Source: Laceyella sacchari (GTDB lineage: Bacteria; Bacillota; Bacilli; Thermoactinomycetales; Thermoactinomycetaceae). Taken from it: DNA of 64,000 nucleotides. Below the pieces are notes generated by a model. It did no database searches. It worked only from the letters and a program-made list of their open reading frames with translations, and had not been told where the DNA came from. The translations under genes were made by a program, and so were the position numbers. The stretch lies in NCBI RefSeq assembly GCF_004343255.1, contig NZ_SMDD01000001.1, positions 570,577 through 634,576 on the forward strand, written 5' to 3'. Positions 43,439-52,113 of the stretch are shown here, piece by piece (the stretch's first letter is position 1; each line of letters starts with the position of its first letter).

Positions 43439-44206
43439 CTAATTATTGTTGATTGTAACATGTTCTGACGGCGGTAGGGGAGGGGAATTTGGTGGGGATG
43501 ATTGTTTCAGGCTCTGAAAGTGTTTGCGGATTTCCGATTTGGACCATCCGCGCTGCTGGAAATCCAATAAATAATCCAAGAGCAGAGGAGACCAAGGAAG
43601 TTTCATGACCGTTTGAGTAAATGTATGCGCGGCGATCTCTCTTGTCCGTAAAATCCCTTTTCGCTGTTTGAAAGGTCCCATCCGTTTGACCACGACTTTG
43701 GCTAGGTCAGCGTCAGTTCGTCCACACCGCGTTTCCTCTAAATGGTGGAACCACTCGTGGTACAGATGAAGCAACATGATTTCCTCTTCAGCCACGGATT
43801 CGCCCATGGCATTAAAAAATTGGTCGATCTGCTGGAGTGAGCGGCGGTAGATTTCGATCGTTTTTGGCTTTTTTCTGTATTGCGCGCGAATAAAGGGGTC
43901 ATGGGGGTGCGCATCCCGAAAACGAATGCAAACGCCTTCTTTTAGCAACTGGTTCAGCAATGTCCGCAACGACAATGGGCGGCCGTGAAGGGAAGCTACG
44001 GTTTGCCCTTTCTCCATGGCTTGCTCCACATAATAGGGGAGTGCGTCGGGGGGGATGTGCTCATAATACTCATCTTGCTTCAATTCAAGTTGGAAGAGCG
44101 TTTGTGGGTCCACAGACGGCCAATGACGGTCGAGATGAATCTCTGCCAATGGCTTGCGAAACGGTTTGCCTGCATTTGTTTTCATGCTTTTTCCCCATTT
44201 CGACAT
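43439..44206 (-). CDS. Unrecognised protein with HEXXH-type motif
   Basis: 255 residues from ATG at 44206 (AGTGAG at seven bases); a second possible start is the ATG thirty bases on. Basic, soluble. Near residue 158 it has LHLYHEWFHHLEE, that is H-E-W-F-H as in zincin metallopeptidases, followed by TRCGRTDADLAK. A helical C-terminus and a low-complexity Pro/Ser tail (SPPNSPPLPPSE) close the protein. I do not recognise the family; zinc binding is possible but a third ligand is not obvious. It is encoded next to a phosphatase gene with a terminator between. Confidence 0.6.
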   Translation of the reverse strand: MSKWGKSMKTNAGKPFRKPLAEIHLDRHWPSVDPQTLFQLELKQDEYYEHIPPDALPYYVEQAMEKGQTVASLHGRPLSLRTLLNQLLKEGVCIRFRDAHPHDPFIRAQYRKKPKTIEIYRRSLQQIDQFFNAMGESVAEEEIMLLHLYHEWFHHLEETRCGRTDADLAKVVVKRMGPFKQRKGILRTREIAAHTFTQTVMKLPWSPLLLDYLLDFQQRGWSKSEIRKHFQSLKQSSPPNSPPLPPSEHVTINNN

Positions 44207-44260
44207 GTTTATCTCACTTCTATGTCGACAAGGGCTTGACTCATTCCCAAACTGGACAAA

Positions 44261-44287
44261 GAATCCATGAGCTAGCTTCATGGATTC
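44261..44287 (-). terminator. Hairpin at the phosphatase 3' end
   Basis: GAATCCATGA-GCTAGCT-TCATGGATTC, a 10-bp stem containing the phosphatase stop codon, with TTTG after it on the minus strand. Confidence 0.55.
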
Positions 44288-45882
44288 TGTTCGTTTTCCT
44301 TTTTCTGCTTGAGAGGAGTGGTTAACAATTTGAGCAACCAAGGCTTCAAATCAATCACCCGCATATGGGAAGGACAGGAGTCCGTTCCGCAGATAATCAT
44401 TGGCACGAGGGAGTCCAGGTGATGCAGAGAACCGTGGCAGGCTCCGCTGTGAGTGGGCGATGCTTCACTAATCATTTCATAACCGGGCGATACCGTCACC
44501 ACGATTACTCGCTCTGATGTGCCCATCACCCCGCCCAACCGGGCTAACACGTCGGGGAAGATGCCATAGGTAATTCGGTTCTTATCATCCACGCTTAAAT
44601 CGAGAATAGCCAAATCGCCGATCACATCCCATGTTTGATCATACTCATCGACGAGGGAACCGCCTTCTTTAAAGCTTAGGTGGCCCTCAATTTGCCCACT
44701 TATGCAGGAAACACGGCCTTGATTATTCCAAGCGATGATGTCCAATTTGGGCTCTTGTTTGAGCGTGATGACCACTTCCGCAAGATCGAGCTGTTCGTCC
44801 AATACATAGATATAAGCCATCCGCTCATTGCAACAGATGACGAGCTGATCATCGGGACGTGGCTTTTTCTGTTTGATGGGCATGATGCGGTACGGATGCA
44901 AGCTTTTGCGCAGATCGATATATGCTTCTTTGCGGTTGGGGATGATGGGTGCTTGCCCGCTGTCTCCCATGACAATCCAGATCACGTCATCCACCGCTTC
45001 ATCCCAGCTCGGAAACAGATTTAACAACGCTTGCAATTCTTCATCTGCTTTTACAATCCCCTTGATCTCCGATGTTCCTTTTTGATGCACATAGTCATCG
45101 TTGCGAGGAAAATAAGCGATGGTGAGAGTGGGCAATTGACCGGATTCCAGCAGGTGGGCAATCTCGTTGCGCGTGAAGGTGTCATGGAAGCCGAAGCGGC
45201 TTAAAGGACCCGTCGGTCTGCTGTTGTGATCAATCTTGGCCAAAGCCCCAAACGAAAAATAACGGGTGGCCATCGTTTCAATCGTTTTGGGCAGGAGGCG
45301 AAAGAGACGGCCTAGCCAGGGCGCGGTCAGCGTTTGCTCGTGGGGACCACGATGGATCAAAGCATTGATGGAAGCGGTCGGCCCCTCGAACGCTTCATGA
45401 ATCGTTTTTACATCTGGGCTAAGACAGACTTGATTCAAACGTTGCAGGCTGTCTTTTAATACGGTTCGTGTACCGAACTTAAACGTTTCCTTCAAGCCAG
45501 TGCCGAAATTGACCATGCGCTGTTCTTGTGGGTCCATGTAGACTAATCCGTATATTTGATGCTGATTGGGAGGAGTGCCCGTCAGCAATGTCGAGTCAAT
45601 GGAGACTGACATGCTGGGAAACGAAGTCACCACTCGGGGATGGTATTGGCCCCGCTCTTTGAGGAATCGGAGCGCGGGCGTTTTGCCCAGTTGTATGGCT
45701 TCACGCAACGGTGCATCCATCAAGGAATCAATAATCAATAAGATTACGGGTTTCACCGGCGCCTCCGCCAATGCCTCCTTGTTGGCAAAAGTCTCTTTGT
45801 TGCTGGAAGACTGAGAGCCCATGTATCCAATCAAAAGAAAAAACAAGATGATAAGTAAACCAATTAACCCTATCCAAATCAT
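44278..45882 (-). CDS. Membrane-anchored alkaline phosphatase/phosphodiesterase family protein
   Basis: 534 residues from the ATG at 45882, eight bases after AGAGGT; an upstream TTG frame has no ribosome site. An N-terminal membrane anchor (IWIGLIGLLIILFFLLIGYMG) is followed by a large extracellular domain of the type I phosphodiesterase/nucleotide pyrophosphatase fold: VILLIIDSLMDAPLREA metal site, VTSFPSMSVSIDSTLLTGTPPNQHQIYG, and late VMGDSG. It is expected to hydrolyse a phosphodiester or phosphate ester at the cell surface; the substrate is unknown. Confidence 0.75.
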   Translation of the reverse strand: MIWIGLIGLLIILFFLLIGYMGSQSSSNKETFANKEALAEAPVKPVILLIIDSLMDAPLREAIQLGKTPALRFLKERGQYHPRVVTSFPSMSVSIDSTLLTGTPPNQHQIYGLVYMDPQEQRMVNFGTGLKETFKFGTRTVLKDSLQRLNQVCLSPDVKTIHEAFEGPTASINALIHRGPHEQTLTAPWLGRLFRLLPKTIETMATRYFSFGALAKIDHNSRPTGPLSRFGFHDTFTRNEIAHLLESGQLPTLTIAYFPRNDDYVHQKGTSEIKGIVKADEELQALLNLFPSWDEAVDDVIWIVMGDSGQAPIIPNRKEAYIDLRKSLHPYRIMPIKQKKPRPDDQLVICCNERMAYIYVLDEQLDLAEVVITLKQEPKLDIIAWNNQGRVSCISGQIEGHLSFKEGGSLVDEYDQTWDVIGDLAILDLSVDDKNRITYGIFPDVLARLGGVMGTSERVIVVTVSPGYEMISEASPTHSGACHGSLHHLDSLVPMIICGTDSCPSHMRVIDLKPWLLKLLTTPLKQKKENEQNP

Positions 45883-46021
45883 ATGTTTCAACCTCTGTTT
45901 TCGCAGATTCAACCCTTAATGTGCCTTGGGACCGGTTTTTTTATGCTAAATGGAAAGGGTAAAGTGAGAGAGAAAGAGAATGGAAGTATAGAGGCTTGTC
46001 ATATAGAAAGGAAGGATTTCA

Positions 46022-47218
46022 ATGCACCCATTGCCAAAAGTACCAGAAACGGAAGTAAGAGAGCGGATTGCTCGTTTTCAGGCGAAACTGCAAGAGAATC
46101 AGATCGATGGGGCCATGATTACGCAGAATGTGGACTTATATTATTTGACCGGGTCGATGCAAAACGGCCTGCTATTTGTGCCACAGTCGGGGGAGCCCCG
46201 TTTTTATGTGAAGAAAAGCGTCGCTCGGGCCGAATTTGAGGCATCCGTTCCTGTGGAGGAAATGGGCCGGATGAAACAGCTTGGCGAGCGGTTGCGGTCA
46301 ACATTCGGGAACGTGAAGCGGATCGGGATCGAGATGGATGTGTTGCCTTATGGTTTGGCAGTAAGGTACCTCGGCTTTTTCCCGGATGCCGAAGCTGTGG
46401 ATGTCGCCTTTATGCTTCGACTGGTCCGGGCAGTGAAGTCAGAATACGAACTCAACCAGCTGAGAATCGCCGCTGCACATGTGCAGGAGATGGTAGCCAC
46501 GTTGCCGCAACAGATACGCGTGGGGATGAGTGAGGTCGAACTGTCCGCGCAAATCGAACACGCGCTCAGATTGAAAGGAAACATTGGCATTTATCGCATG
46601 CGCGGCTATAACCAGGAACTTTGCTTGGGCATGGTCGCATCGGGAGAGGCAGCTGCTACCCCAACTTACTTCGACGGCCCAGCAGGTGGCTTAGGTATGT
46701 CCGTTGCCAGTCCACAAGGTGCAAGCCGTAAAACATTTTCGGTGGGAGAGCCCATCCTCTTTGACATCAGCACGGTGGTAGAAGGATATATCATTGACCA
46801 GACGCGCATGGCCGTAATCGGCGAATTGGACGAGGAGTTGACCCGTGCCTATGAAGTAGCTGTGTCTATCATAAGAGAAGCAGAGCGCATGGGAAAACCG
46901 GGCGTCCCCTGGCAGGACTTATACCTCAAGGCATTGGAGATGGCCGAAGCCGCTGGCCTGCAACAACATTTCATGGGCTTTGGAAACGACCAAGCCAAAT
47001 TCCTCGGCCACGGCGTCGGATTGGAGTTTGACGAATTGCCTGTTTTGGCACGTGGATTTGCGCAACCCCTTGAGAAAAACATGGTCATCGCCATCGAGCC
47101 TAAATTCACCTTCCCGGGTCGGGGTGTCGTCGGTATTGAAAACACCTATGTCGTGACTGAGCAGGGATTAAAAGCCATCACCACCACTCCGGAAGACATC
47201 GTCCGGATTCCTGAGTAA
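46022..47218 (+). CDS. Xaa-Pro peptidase family protein (M24 creatinase/aminopeptidase P)
   Basis: 398 residues, start after AAAGGAAGG. N-terminal creatinase-like domain (GAMITQNVDLYYLTGSMQNGLLFVPQSGEPRFYV), then the pita-bread metallopeptidase domain with EPILFDISTVVEGYIIDQTRMAVIG (two Asp ligands), FLGHGVGLEFDELP (His) and NMVIAIEPKFTFPGRGVVGIENTYVVTEQG (two Glu ligands). All five metal ligands are in place. It probably cleaves X-Pro dipeptides or N-terminal X-Pro bonds. Monocistronic, followed by a terminator. Confidence 0.9.
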   Translation: MHPLPKVPETEVRERIARFQAKLQENQIDGAMITQNVDLYYLTGSMQNGLLFVPQSGEPRFYVKKSVARAEFEASVPVEEMGRMKQLGERLRSTFGNVKRIGIEMDVLPYGLAVRYLGFFPDAEAVDVAFMLRLVRAVKSEYELNQLRIAAAHVQEMVATLPQQIRVGMSEVELSAQIEHALRLKGNIGIYRMRGYNQELCLGMVASGEAAATPTYFDGPAGGLGMSVASPQGASRKTFSVGEPILFDISTVVEGYIIDQTRMAVIGELDEELTRAYEVAVSIIREAERMGKPGVPWQDLYLKALEMAEAAGLQQHFMGFGNDQAKFLGHGVGLEFDELPVLARGFAQPLEKNMVIAIEPKFTFPGRGVVGIENTYVVTEQGLKAITTTPEDIVRIPE

Positions 47219-47234
47219 CCCTTATCGTATGCAC

Positions 47235-47267
47235 AGCCCAGCCTGCTTGATGGCTGGGCTTGCTTGT
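47235..47267 (+). terminator. Terminator of the M24 peptidase gene
   Basis: AGCCCAGCC-loop-GGCTGGGCT followed by TGCTTGTT. Confidence 0.7.
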
Positions 47268-47503
47268 TGATACTCCCATATGCGGTGAGAAGCGGTCACC
47301 AAACAAAGACGAGAGAGTGCAGGAACCAACGCCGCTTTGGCGACATAAGATGGGGAGAAAAGTGGAGCAGAGGAAAGAAATACCAAGCAAACCTGCCTAA
47401 ATTCTCCGCCACCGCTCACCACGCAACCTCCCTGCTCATAGTATAACTTGACTGGTCCCTGACCCTTGTATTCCAGTGCTTGAGCAAGGAAGGGTGTCAA
47501 CAT
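47268..47503 (+). other. gerE upstream region
   Basis: No gene; holds the sigma-K promoter at 47417-47445 and the gerE ribosome site. Confidence 0.45.
47417..47445 (+). promoter_or_regulatory. Sigma-K dependent promoter of gerE
   Basis: -10 box CATAGTATA (47437-47445) fits the sigma-K form CATAnnnTA exactly; a CACC (47417-47420) 16 bases upstream gives the short -35 AC element. gerE is a known sigma-K gene, so the match is expected and supports that the gerE 5' half is still under normal sporulation control. Confidence 0.65.
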
Positions 47504-47698
47504 TTGAGTAACCAAAAAGGCAAACCCTTATTGACCAATCGGGAGAGGGAAGTATTCGAGCTGTTAGTCCAAGACAGGACCACCAAAGAAATCGCCCAAC
47601 AACTCTTCATCAGTGAGAAAACTGTCCGCAACCACATCAGCAACGTGATGCAGTGTATTTGCAAAAAAGGGGATAAGCATATGGAGTGGTTGGGGTAG
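47504..47698 (+). pseudogene. gerE: gerE, N-terminal part, interrupted after the DNA-recognition region
   Basis: A TTG at 47504, ten bases after AAGGAAGG, starts SNQKGKPLLTNREREVFELL, then VQDRTTKEIAQQLFISEKT and VRNHISNVMQ, very close to Bacillus GerE. After that MQ the family continues with KLGVKGR and a final helix; here the frame instead reads CICKKGDKHMEWLG and stops. No other frame restores the family end. So about 20-25 C-terminal residues are missing from the point 47653 on. GerE is the LuxR-type regulator of the last mother-cell genes. The truncated product would lack the dimerisation end. It lies at the boundary of the accessory region. Confidence 0.85.
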
Positions 47699-47709
47699 AA
47701 CCGGTTAGA

Positions 47710-47868
47710 CTATCTCCTTCCATTTTCCTTCAGTTTGATTTTTTCTATCAGCATATCACTATATTCTTTACCATCCTTACTAAAATGAGCACGTCTATGA
47801 CAGTTAGAACAAATTGCCGCAACATGCTCTGGCCGACATAATGAAGAAGGTGAAAATGTGATTCCAGA
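47710..47868 (-). pseudogene. C-terminal fragment of an HNH endonuclease
   Basis: On the minus strand an open stretch of 52 codons after a TAA (47869-47871) reads RPEHVAAICSNCHRRAHFSK then DGKEYSDMLIEKIK and a TAG. CSNCHRRAH is the second half of the HNH nuclease motif with its zinc CxxC partner and catalytic histidine; the first half is missing. There is no start codon or ribosome site. It overlaps the mrr start. A remnant of a former nuclease gene at the element's left end. Confidence 0.65.
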
Positions 47869-48760
47869 TTATCAAACATTGATGTTACCTGTTTTGAAAT
47901 ATCTATCCAATGGAAAAGAGCATACAACGAAAGACCTTAGAGAAGCGATGGCAACGAAGTTTAAGATAACCACCAAAGAGAGAAAACAACTGTTGCCCAG
48001 CGGAAGACAACCTGTTTTTGATAGCCGAGTGGGTTGGGCATGTACATATCTTAAAAAAGCGAAATTAATTGAAAGTCCTAAACGTGGAATCATAAAAATT
48101 ACGTATAGAGGGCGAAAGGTTTTAAATAGTCATCCAAGTGACATCAACAATCAATTTTTATTGCAGTTTGAAGAGTTCAGGGGATTTTTTGCAAAAGGAA
48201 AAGCAGATTCGGCGATTGAAAAAACACAGACCAAAGAGCTTGTTAAACCCCCGAGAGAAACATTAAGTGAGAGTTATGAACTGATTAGAAAAGAATTAGC
48301 TGAAGAGTTGTTAGAACAAGTTATGAAATGTTCTCCAGATTTTTTTGAGGATCTTGTTGTTAAGTTGTTGGTAGCGATGGGATATGGAGGATCTTTGGCA
48401 GATGCGGGCCAAAGAGTTGGAGGCACTGGTGATGGGGGAATTGATGGGATTATTAAAGAAGATAAACTTGGATTGAGCCAGATCTACATTCAAGGCAAAA
48501 GATGGGACAAGCCGGTTGGCAGTCCTGAAATTCAACAGTTTGCCGGAGCTTTGACGGCTAAAAACGCTGAAAAAGGGGTCTTTATCACTACCTCCAGATT
48601 TACTGCCAGCGCGATCAGTTTTGCAGAAAAGGTTCCGAAAAATATTGTTTTAATTGATGGGGATAATCTGGCTGAACTGATGATCGATTATAATATAGAG
48701 GTATCTGAAGAGGAGCGCTATATTGTTAAACGAATTGACAGCGACTTTTTTGAACAATGA
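47858..48760 (+). CDS. mrr: Mrr-type restriction endonuclease
   Basis: 300 residues starting GTG after AAGGTGAAAAT. N-terminal winged-helix Mrr_N domain (~1-95: LMLPVLKYLSNGKEHTTKDL, GWACTYLKKAKLI), charged linker, then Mrr catalytic domain with FFEDLVVKLLVAMGYGG, GGTGDGGIDGII and YIQGKRWDKPVGSPEIQQFAGAL, supplying the D...QxK residues of the PD-(D/E)xK nuclease. Mrr enzymes cut methylated DNA (type IV restriction). Its frequency of Lys/Ile and AT-rich codons differ from the upstream chromosome. Own terminator, so transcribed apart from the hsd operon. Confidence 0.9.
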   Translation: MIPDYQTLMLPVLKYLSNGKEHTTKDLREAMATKFKITTKERKQLLPSGRQPVFDSRVGWACTYLKKAKLIESPKRGIIKITYRGRKVLNSHPSDINNQFLLQFEEFRGFFAKGKADSAIEKTQTKELVKPPRETLSESYELIRKELAEELLEQVMKCSPDFFEDLVVKLLVAMGYGGSLADAGQRVGGTGDGGIDGIIKEDKLGLSQIYIQGKRWDKPVGSPEIQQFAGALTAKNAEKGVFITTSRFTASAISFAEKVPKNIVLIDGDNLAELMIDYNIEVSEEERYIVKRIDSDFFEQ

Positions 48761-48791
48761 TTTTTAAGAAAAGAACAGGTGGACTGACTCA

Positions 48792-48823
48792 AAGGTGTGT
48801 GGAAATGACACACCTTTTTTTAT
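48792..48823 (+). terminator. Terminator of mrr
   Basis: AAGGTGTGT-GGAAATG-ACACACCTT followed by T residues. Confidence 0.9.
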
Positions 48824-48925
48824 TTGGTATTGACGAGAGAATCGCGGTATAATAAGATCAAATCGAAATTTAGTAATCGAATACTAAATTTGTTGTTGCA
48901 AATATCATATGAGTGGGTTTATACT
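48824..48925 (+). promoter_or_regulatory. Tandem promoters of the hsd operon around a 26-bp palindrome
   Basis: Promoter 1: TTGGTA (48824-48829), 18 bases, TATAAT (48848-48853). Promoter 2: TTGCAA (48896-48901), 18 bases, TATACT (48920-48925). Between them is a perfect palindrome AAATTTAGTA-N6-TACTAAATTT (48866-48891), just after the first start site and directly before the second -35. This is a typical position for a repressor that controls both. Confidence 0.65.
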
Positions 48926-48967
48926 ATTCTCAGGTGGAGGGAACGGTGGAAAAAGGAGGCACAAAAC

Positions 48968-50560
48968 ATGGCAACACTTTTTCACTTCCAAGAACTTCTC
49001 AGACAGAGAAATATCATCGACCGTGATCAAATCACCGTTGAGTTATTGCGCATCCACCTGACTCAAAAAGCTTATGAACAAAAATACAACCACTTGCAGG
49101 GTGTAGATGAAGCGTCTCTGTATGAATTGATGAAAGAAACAACCGAAAAACGACTCGGCTATTTTCCGGGAGACCCGAGCTGGTTTTATGAACTTTTTCA
49201 GGCAGGCAAAGAGATCAACTTCATTCAGGCTCTCAAGCAAATTTTCCAAAAAGACCGGTCTGGAGTGATGGTCAGCCCTGCATATCTTGTGGATTATTTT
49301 TCGCGATCTTTGATGGCCGGGCATATTGAGACGGTATTGATTGCAGAAGCACATAAACATCTGAATGGTTTGATAGAGCTGATCGAAACCAACTTGGATA
49401 AAACCTTTGTCCTGACCGCTGAAAAAAAGTGGTTGGCAGAAGTGTTAAAGTTTCTTTTTGCACACTGCAACCATGTGGAAGTGCTTCAGGTTTCCATTTA
49501 CAGCCTCTTACCATTGGATCAAGAATTCGACCTGATTATCGCCATACCCGCCTTTGGCTTTAAACCGGAAGTAAACACGGAACGGTTTATGACACGGGAA
49601 TCGGAAGGGATTGCCGCTGAAAACTTGCTTGACTGGCTGAATGAATTCGGGGAGTTGCAAATGGTTGTCCCCGCAAGATTTACGTTTTCAGGTGGTTCCT
49701 TTGCGAAATTGAGATCCTGGATTCTCCAACATTTCAATATAAAGTCAATTTTTACATTGCCTGAAGGAACCCTGCGGCCGTATACGGGGATGAAAACGTA
49801 CTTGCTCACGATCTCCCATCAAGCGGTGGATTCCATCCAACTGGGAAGCCTTGAGCTGAAAAAAGGCCAATTTCTTCCCCGTGTTCAAAAGGAGATTTTT
49901 CAGGAAGAGCTTGAGGAACGGGAAGACTGGCGAATCGAGCTTTTACTGGCCGATGACCAGGAAGATCTCCTTGGTGGACTGGCCGGGCCCAACCGGGAAG
50001 TGGTCAAGTTAAAAGAGATCGCCGAACTTTTTCGTGGAAAGTCGATTATGAAAAGCCATATCCAACCCGGAGAAATATCGGTTCTCAATATTTCCAATAT
50101 CGAAGACGGGGAGATTATCTGGGAAGGGATGGATACAATCGATGAAGAGTACAGGAAAGTAAGGCGTTATGCATTGGAACCGGGAGATTTGGTGATCACC
50201 TGTCGGGGAACGGTTAATAAAGTGGCAGTGGTTCGGGAATTACCCAAAAAAGTGATCGCTTCTGCGAATATTATTGTAGTCCGTTTTTCGAAAGAAGTGA
50301 TGAGCGAATATGTGAAAGTTTTTTTGGAAAGTCCGGTTGGCACCCAATTGGTAAAAACATTCCAGCGCGGAAGCACTGTGATGAATATTAACCCGGCCGA
50401 TCTGGGCGAGATGGAGATTCCACTTCCGGATATAGAAGAACAGCGGAAGATTGTCGAAGAGTATCGGAAAGAACATCAACTCTATTTCGAAACCGTCCGC
50501 AAAGCCAAAGAACGATGGGAGAAAAAAAGACAGCAGATTTACGATCAATTATTGGACTGA
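48968..50560 (+). CDS. Degenerate N6-methyltransferase fused to a type I specificity (TRD) domain
   Basis: 530 residues from ATG at 48968, eight bases after AAAAGGAGG. The first ~330 residues follow the HsdM fold (GVMVSPAYLVDYFSRSLMAG where HsdM has the SAM-binding lead-in) but the SAM motif PxCGSGG is replaced by EAHKHLNG and the catalytic NPPF by IPAF (about residue 192), so it should not methylate. Residues ~344-530 are a single HsdS target-recognition module (LKEIAELFRGKSIMK, ISVLNISNIEDGEIIW, RRYALEPGDLVITCRGTVNK, MEIPLPDIEEQRKIVEEYRKE). It leads the hsdMSR operon by 14 bases. It may be a regulator, an alternative specificity chain or a decoy; I do not know a described function for this combination. 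Confidence 0.7.
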   Translation: MATLFHFQELLRQRNIIDRDQITVELLRIHLTQKAYEQKYNHLQGVDEASLYELMKETTEKRLGYFPGDPSWFYELFQAGKEINFIQALKQIFQKDRSGVMVSPAYLVDYFSRSLMAGHIETVLIAEAHKHLNGLIELIETNLDKTFVLTAEKKWLAEVLKFLFAHCNHVEVLQVSIYSLLPLDQEFDLIIAIPAFGFKPEVNTERFMTRESEGIAAENLLDWLNEFGELQMVVPARFTFSGGSFAKLRSWILQHFNIKSIFTLPEGTLRPYTGMKTYLLTISHQAVDSIQLGSLELKKGQFLPRVQKEIFQEELEEREDWRIELLLADDQEDLLGGLAGPNREVVKLKEIAELFRGKSIMKSHIQPGEISVLNISNIEDGEIIWEGMDTIDEEYRKVRRYALEPGDLVITCRGTVNKVAVVRELPKKVIASANIIVVRFSKEVMSEYVKVFLESPVGTQLVKTFQRGSTVMNINPADLGEMEIPLPDIEEQRKIVEEYRKEHQLYFETVRKAKERWEKKRQQIYDQLLD

Positions 50561-50574
50561 GGAGGCCTTAACTG

Positions 50575-52113
50575 ATGGCGGTATCCAACAACAACAGCGC
50601 CGAATTGGGATTTGAACAACGCCTGTGGAGCATGGCGGACAAACTGAGAAACAACATGGACGCAGCCGAATACAAACACGTGGTGTTGGGCTTGCTTTTC
50701 CTAAAGTACATATCCGATGCGTTTGAGGAAGAATACGAACGCCTATCCAACGATGAATGGGCAGACCCCGAAGATCCCGATGAATACCTTGCAAACAATA
50801 TCTTCTGGGTTCCTCAAGAAGCCCGCTGGTCTCATATCAAAGCCAACGCCAAAAAACCGGAGATTGGGCAAATCATCGATAACGCGATGGTGGCTATCGA
50901 ACGGGACAACAACTCGTTAAAAGGCGTGCTTCCCAAAGATTACGCCCGCCCGGAATTAGACAAAACCAAATTAGGGGAGATTATCGACTTATTCTCGTTC
51001 AAAGTAGGGGACAAAGACAGCCAGGCCCACGATGTGCTGGGACGGGTATATGAGTACTTCCTCAATAATTTTGCCAGTGCCGAAGGGAAAAACGGCGGGC
51101 AATTCTACACCCCGCGTACCGTTGTTAAGTTGTTGGTTGAATTGATTCAACCTTTTAAAGGAAGGATTTACGACCCCTGCTGCGGTTCGGGCGGAATGTT
51201 CGTCCAAAGCCAGGAGTTTATCAAAGCCCATCAAGGCAGAATTGGGGATGTGGCTGTCTACGGGCAAGAATCTAACCCGACCACCTGGCGCCTTTGCAAA
51301 ATGAACCTGGCCATTCGCGGGATCGACAATAACCTGGGTGAGTACCATGCAGATACCTTCCATGATGACCTGCATAAAAACCTGAAAGCGGACTACATCT
51401 TGGCCAATCCGCCGTTTAACATCAGCGACTGGGGCGGCGAGCGCTTAACCGAGGACCACCGCTGGAAATACGGAGTTCCGCCGGCTGGAAACGCCAACTA
51501 CGCTTGGATTCAGCATATTGTCTCCAAACTGGCTCCCAGCGGAACGGCTGCCTTTATCCTAGCGAACGGTTCCATGTCTACCAACCAAAGCAGCGAAGCA
51601 ACCATTCGCAAAAATTTGATTGAGAATGACCTGGTCGAAGCCATTGTCACTCTTCCGGGGCAGCTCTTTTACTCTACCCAAATTCCCGTCTGCGTCTGGG
51701 TGATGACCAAAAACAAAGCGGCCAAAAACCACCGCAACCGCAAAGGGGAAATCCTCTTTATCGATGCCCGCAAACTGGGCTATATGGTGGACCGTGTCCG
51801 CAGGGAACTAAGCGATGAGGACATTCAAAAGATCGCTCGAACCTTCCATGCTTGGCGTGGGCAAGAAGAAGCGGGAGAGTATGAGGATGTCAAAGGCTTC
51901 TGTAAATCAGCCACTTTGGAAGAGGTAAGGGAGCATGAGTATATCCTTACTCCTGGTCGTTATGTTGGTATTGAAGAGACGGAAGATGATGAGGAAGCGT
52001 TTGAGGATAAGATGGCACGTTTGACCAGTGAGTTGGCGGAGCAGTTTGCCAAGTCAAGGGAATTGGAAGAGGAGATTAGAAAGAACTTGCGGGGGATTGG
52101 GTATGAAGTTTAA
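50575..52113 (+). CDS. hsdM: Type I restriction-modification methyltransferase subunit
   Basis: 512 residues, ATG after GGAGG. N-terminal HsdM helical domain ([38 protein letters not shown]), then catalytic core with [14 protein letters not shown] (SAM, near residue 200) and [13 protein letters not shown] (catalytic, near 278). All key residues intact. With HsdS it methylates adenine at the target, and with HsdR it forms the restriction complex. Overlaps the hsdS start by 11 bases. Confidence 0.96.
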   Translation: MAVSNNNSAELGFEQRLWSMADKLRNNMDAAEYKHVVLGLLFLKYISDAFEEEYERLSNDEWADPEDPDEYLANNIFWVPQEARWSHIKANAKKPEIGQIIDNAMVAIERDNNSLKGVLPKDYARPELDKTKLGEIIDLFSFKVGDKDSQAHDVLGRVYEYFLNNFASAEGKNGGQFYTPRTVVKLLVELIQPFKGRIYDPCCGSGGMFVQSQEFIKAHQGRIGDVAVYGQESNPTTWRLCKMNLAIRGIDNNLGEYHADTFHDDLHKNLKADYILANPPFNISDWGGERLTEDHRWKYGVPPAGNANYAWIQHIVSKLAPSGTAAFILANGSMSTNQSSEATIRKNLIENDLVEAIVTLPGQLFYSTQIPVCVWVMTKNKAAKNHRNRKGEILFIDARKLGYMVDRVRRELSDEDIQKIARTFHAWRGQEEAGEYEDVKGFCKSATLEEVREHEYILTPGRYVGIEETEDDEEAFEDKMARLTSELAEQFAKSRELEEEIRKNLRGIGYEV

